Position numbers and translations under genes: made by a program. The notes beneath the pieces are model-generated. The model saw only the letters and a list, made by a program, of their open reading frames with translations. It was not told the DNA's origin and did not search any database. Shown here in pieces: positions 63,623 to 64,000 of a DNA stretch of 64,000 bases (positions within the stretch are counted from its first letter, which is position 1; each line of letters begins with the position of its first letter). Location of the stretch: NCBI RefSeq assembly GCF_002081715.1, contig NZ_MUKP01000030.1, forward strand, positions 1 to 64,000, written 5' to 3'. Origin of the DNA: Nocardia donostiensis. Lineage in GTDB: Bacteria > Actinomycetota > Actinomycetes > Mycobacteriales > Mycobacteriaceae.

Positions 63623-64000
63623 ATGGCCGAGCGGTCACTGCGAGAACGGACGTACGAACTCTGGCGTCTCCGAAATCCTCACCTCGATACCTCCGCCATG
63701 GTGGTGGTGGGCCAGATCAAGCGCATTTCCGCGCTGCTCGACCGCGCAGTAGAAGACATCTATTCCGATGCCGGCGTCAGCGCCGCCGAGGTGGGGCTAC
63801 TGGTGCCACTCCGGTACGCCGACCCGCCGCTCACCGCGATTCGACTCGCGGAACACCTCGGGATGTCCCGGGCCGGCGTCGGCAAAACACTCGCCAAGCT
63901 CGAGCGCCGGGGACTCGTTGTGCGCGCGCAGAATCCGGCGGATCGCCGGTCGGCCCTGATCACCCTCACGCCGAGGGGAATCGATGTGATCGACGAAGTC
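63623..64000 (+). CDS. MarR family transcriptional regulator (3' end outside window)
   Basis: The first 126 residues of a winged-helix MarR protein: MAERSLRERTYELWRLRNPH, VVVGQIKRISALLDRAVED, recognition region LTAIRLAEHLGMSRAGVGKT then LAKLERRGLVVRAQNPADRR, the beta wing with its conserved DRR. ATG 63623 has AAAGGGG 9 bases upstream. It is divergent from the flavoprotein gene across a palindromic site. Such pairs often respond to oxidants or phenolics; the signal is not readable here. Confidence 0.87.
   Translation, partial: MAERSLRERTYELWRLRNPHLDTSAMVVVGQIKRISALLDRAVEDIYSDAGVSAAEVGLLVPLRYADPPLTAIRLAEHLGMSRAGVGKTLAKLERRGLVVRAQNPADRRSALITLTPRGIDVIDEV

Overview
The window reads as chromosome of a high-GC mycolic-acid actinomycete, most likely Nocardia or a close relative. 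The pointers are strong third-position GC, frequent GTG starts, an MmpL transporter next to an antigen-85-like esterase, a PapA-type acyltransferase beside a thioesterase-less type I PKS, an XRE/DUF397 pair, PucR regulators and many TetR regulators. The species assignment is inference. No rRNA, tRNA or CRISPR array was seen.

Region by region. 1-3.1 kb: decayed fragments (EF-G G domain, alpha/beta hydrolase), a VOC protein, one copy of a ~110-140 bp dispersed repeat, and a DUF2231-Rieske membrane protein. 3.3-12.9 kb: an acyl-CoA catabolic block on the minus strand (crotonase and SCP2-type thiolase, then a six-gene run of SDR, acyl-CoA dehydrogenase, SMP-30 hydrolase, acyl-CoA ligase, crotonase, SDR), with a TetR gene between whose likely operator motif recurs at the head of the run. 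13.5-20.9 kb: LtrA-like protein, second repeat copy, a TetR gene overlapping a drug-exporter fusion, another TetR, then a FadD ligase with an NTF2-like partner. 21-26 kb: lipoprotein, Mug glycosylase, TetR with twin operators, AarF-like kinase, PucR regulator.

26.3-40.1 kb is a lipid assembly locus: a minus operon of a 2163-residue KS-AT-DH-ER-KR-ACP synthase, a PapA acyltransferase, an unrecognised 232-residue protein and an MFS exporter, divergent from an MmpL gene that meets an antigen-85-like esterase tail to tail. The set resembles mycobacterial Pks/PapA/MmpL loci that make, esterify and export acylated trehalose lipids. 40.3-46.8 kb is accessory: TetR, a barstar-domain protein, XRE/DUF397, unknown small genes, an SDR and IS200/IS605-like debris.

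46.8-50.3 kb holds an ABC-2 exporter converging on a single gene that fuses an N-terminal prenyl diphosphate synthase to a C-terminal class I terpene cyclase, the reverse of the fungal chimera order and the most striking gene here. 52.3-61 kb carries a five-gene operon matching acetophenone carboxylase ApcA-E in order and size, with a divergent PucR-type regulator. 61-64 kb ends with an AraC gene, an IS5 transposase remnant, a thioredoxin-reductase-like flavoprotein and a divergent MarR gene cut by the window end.
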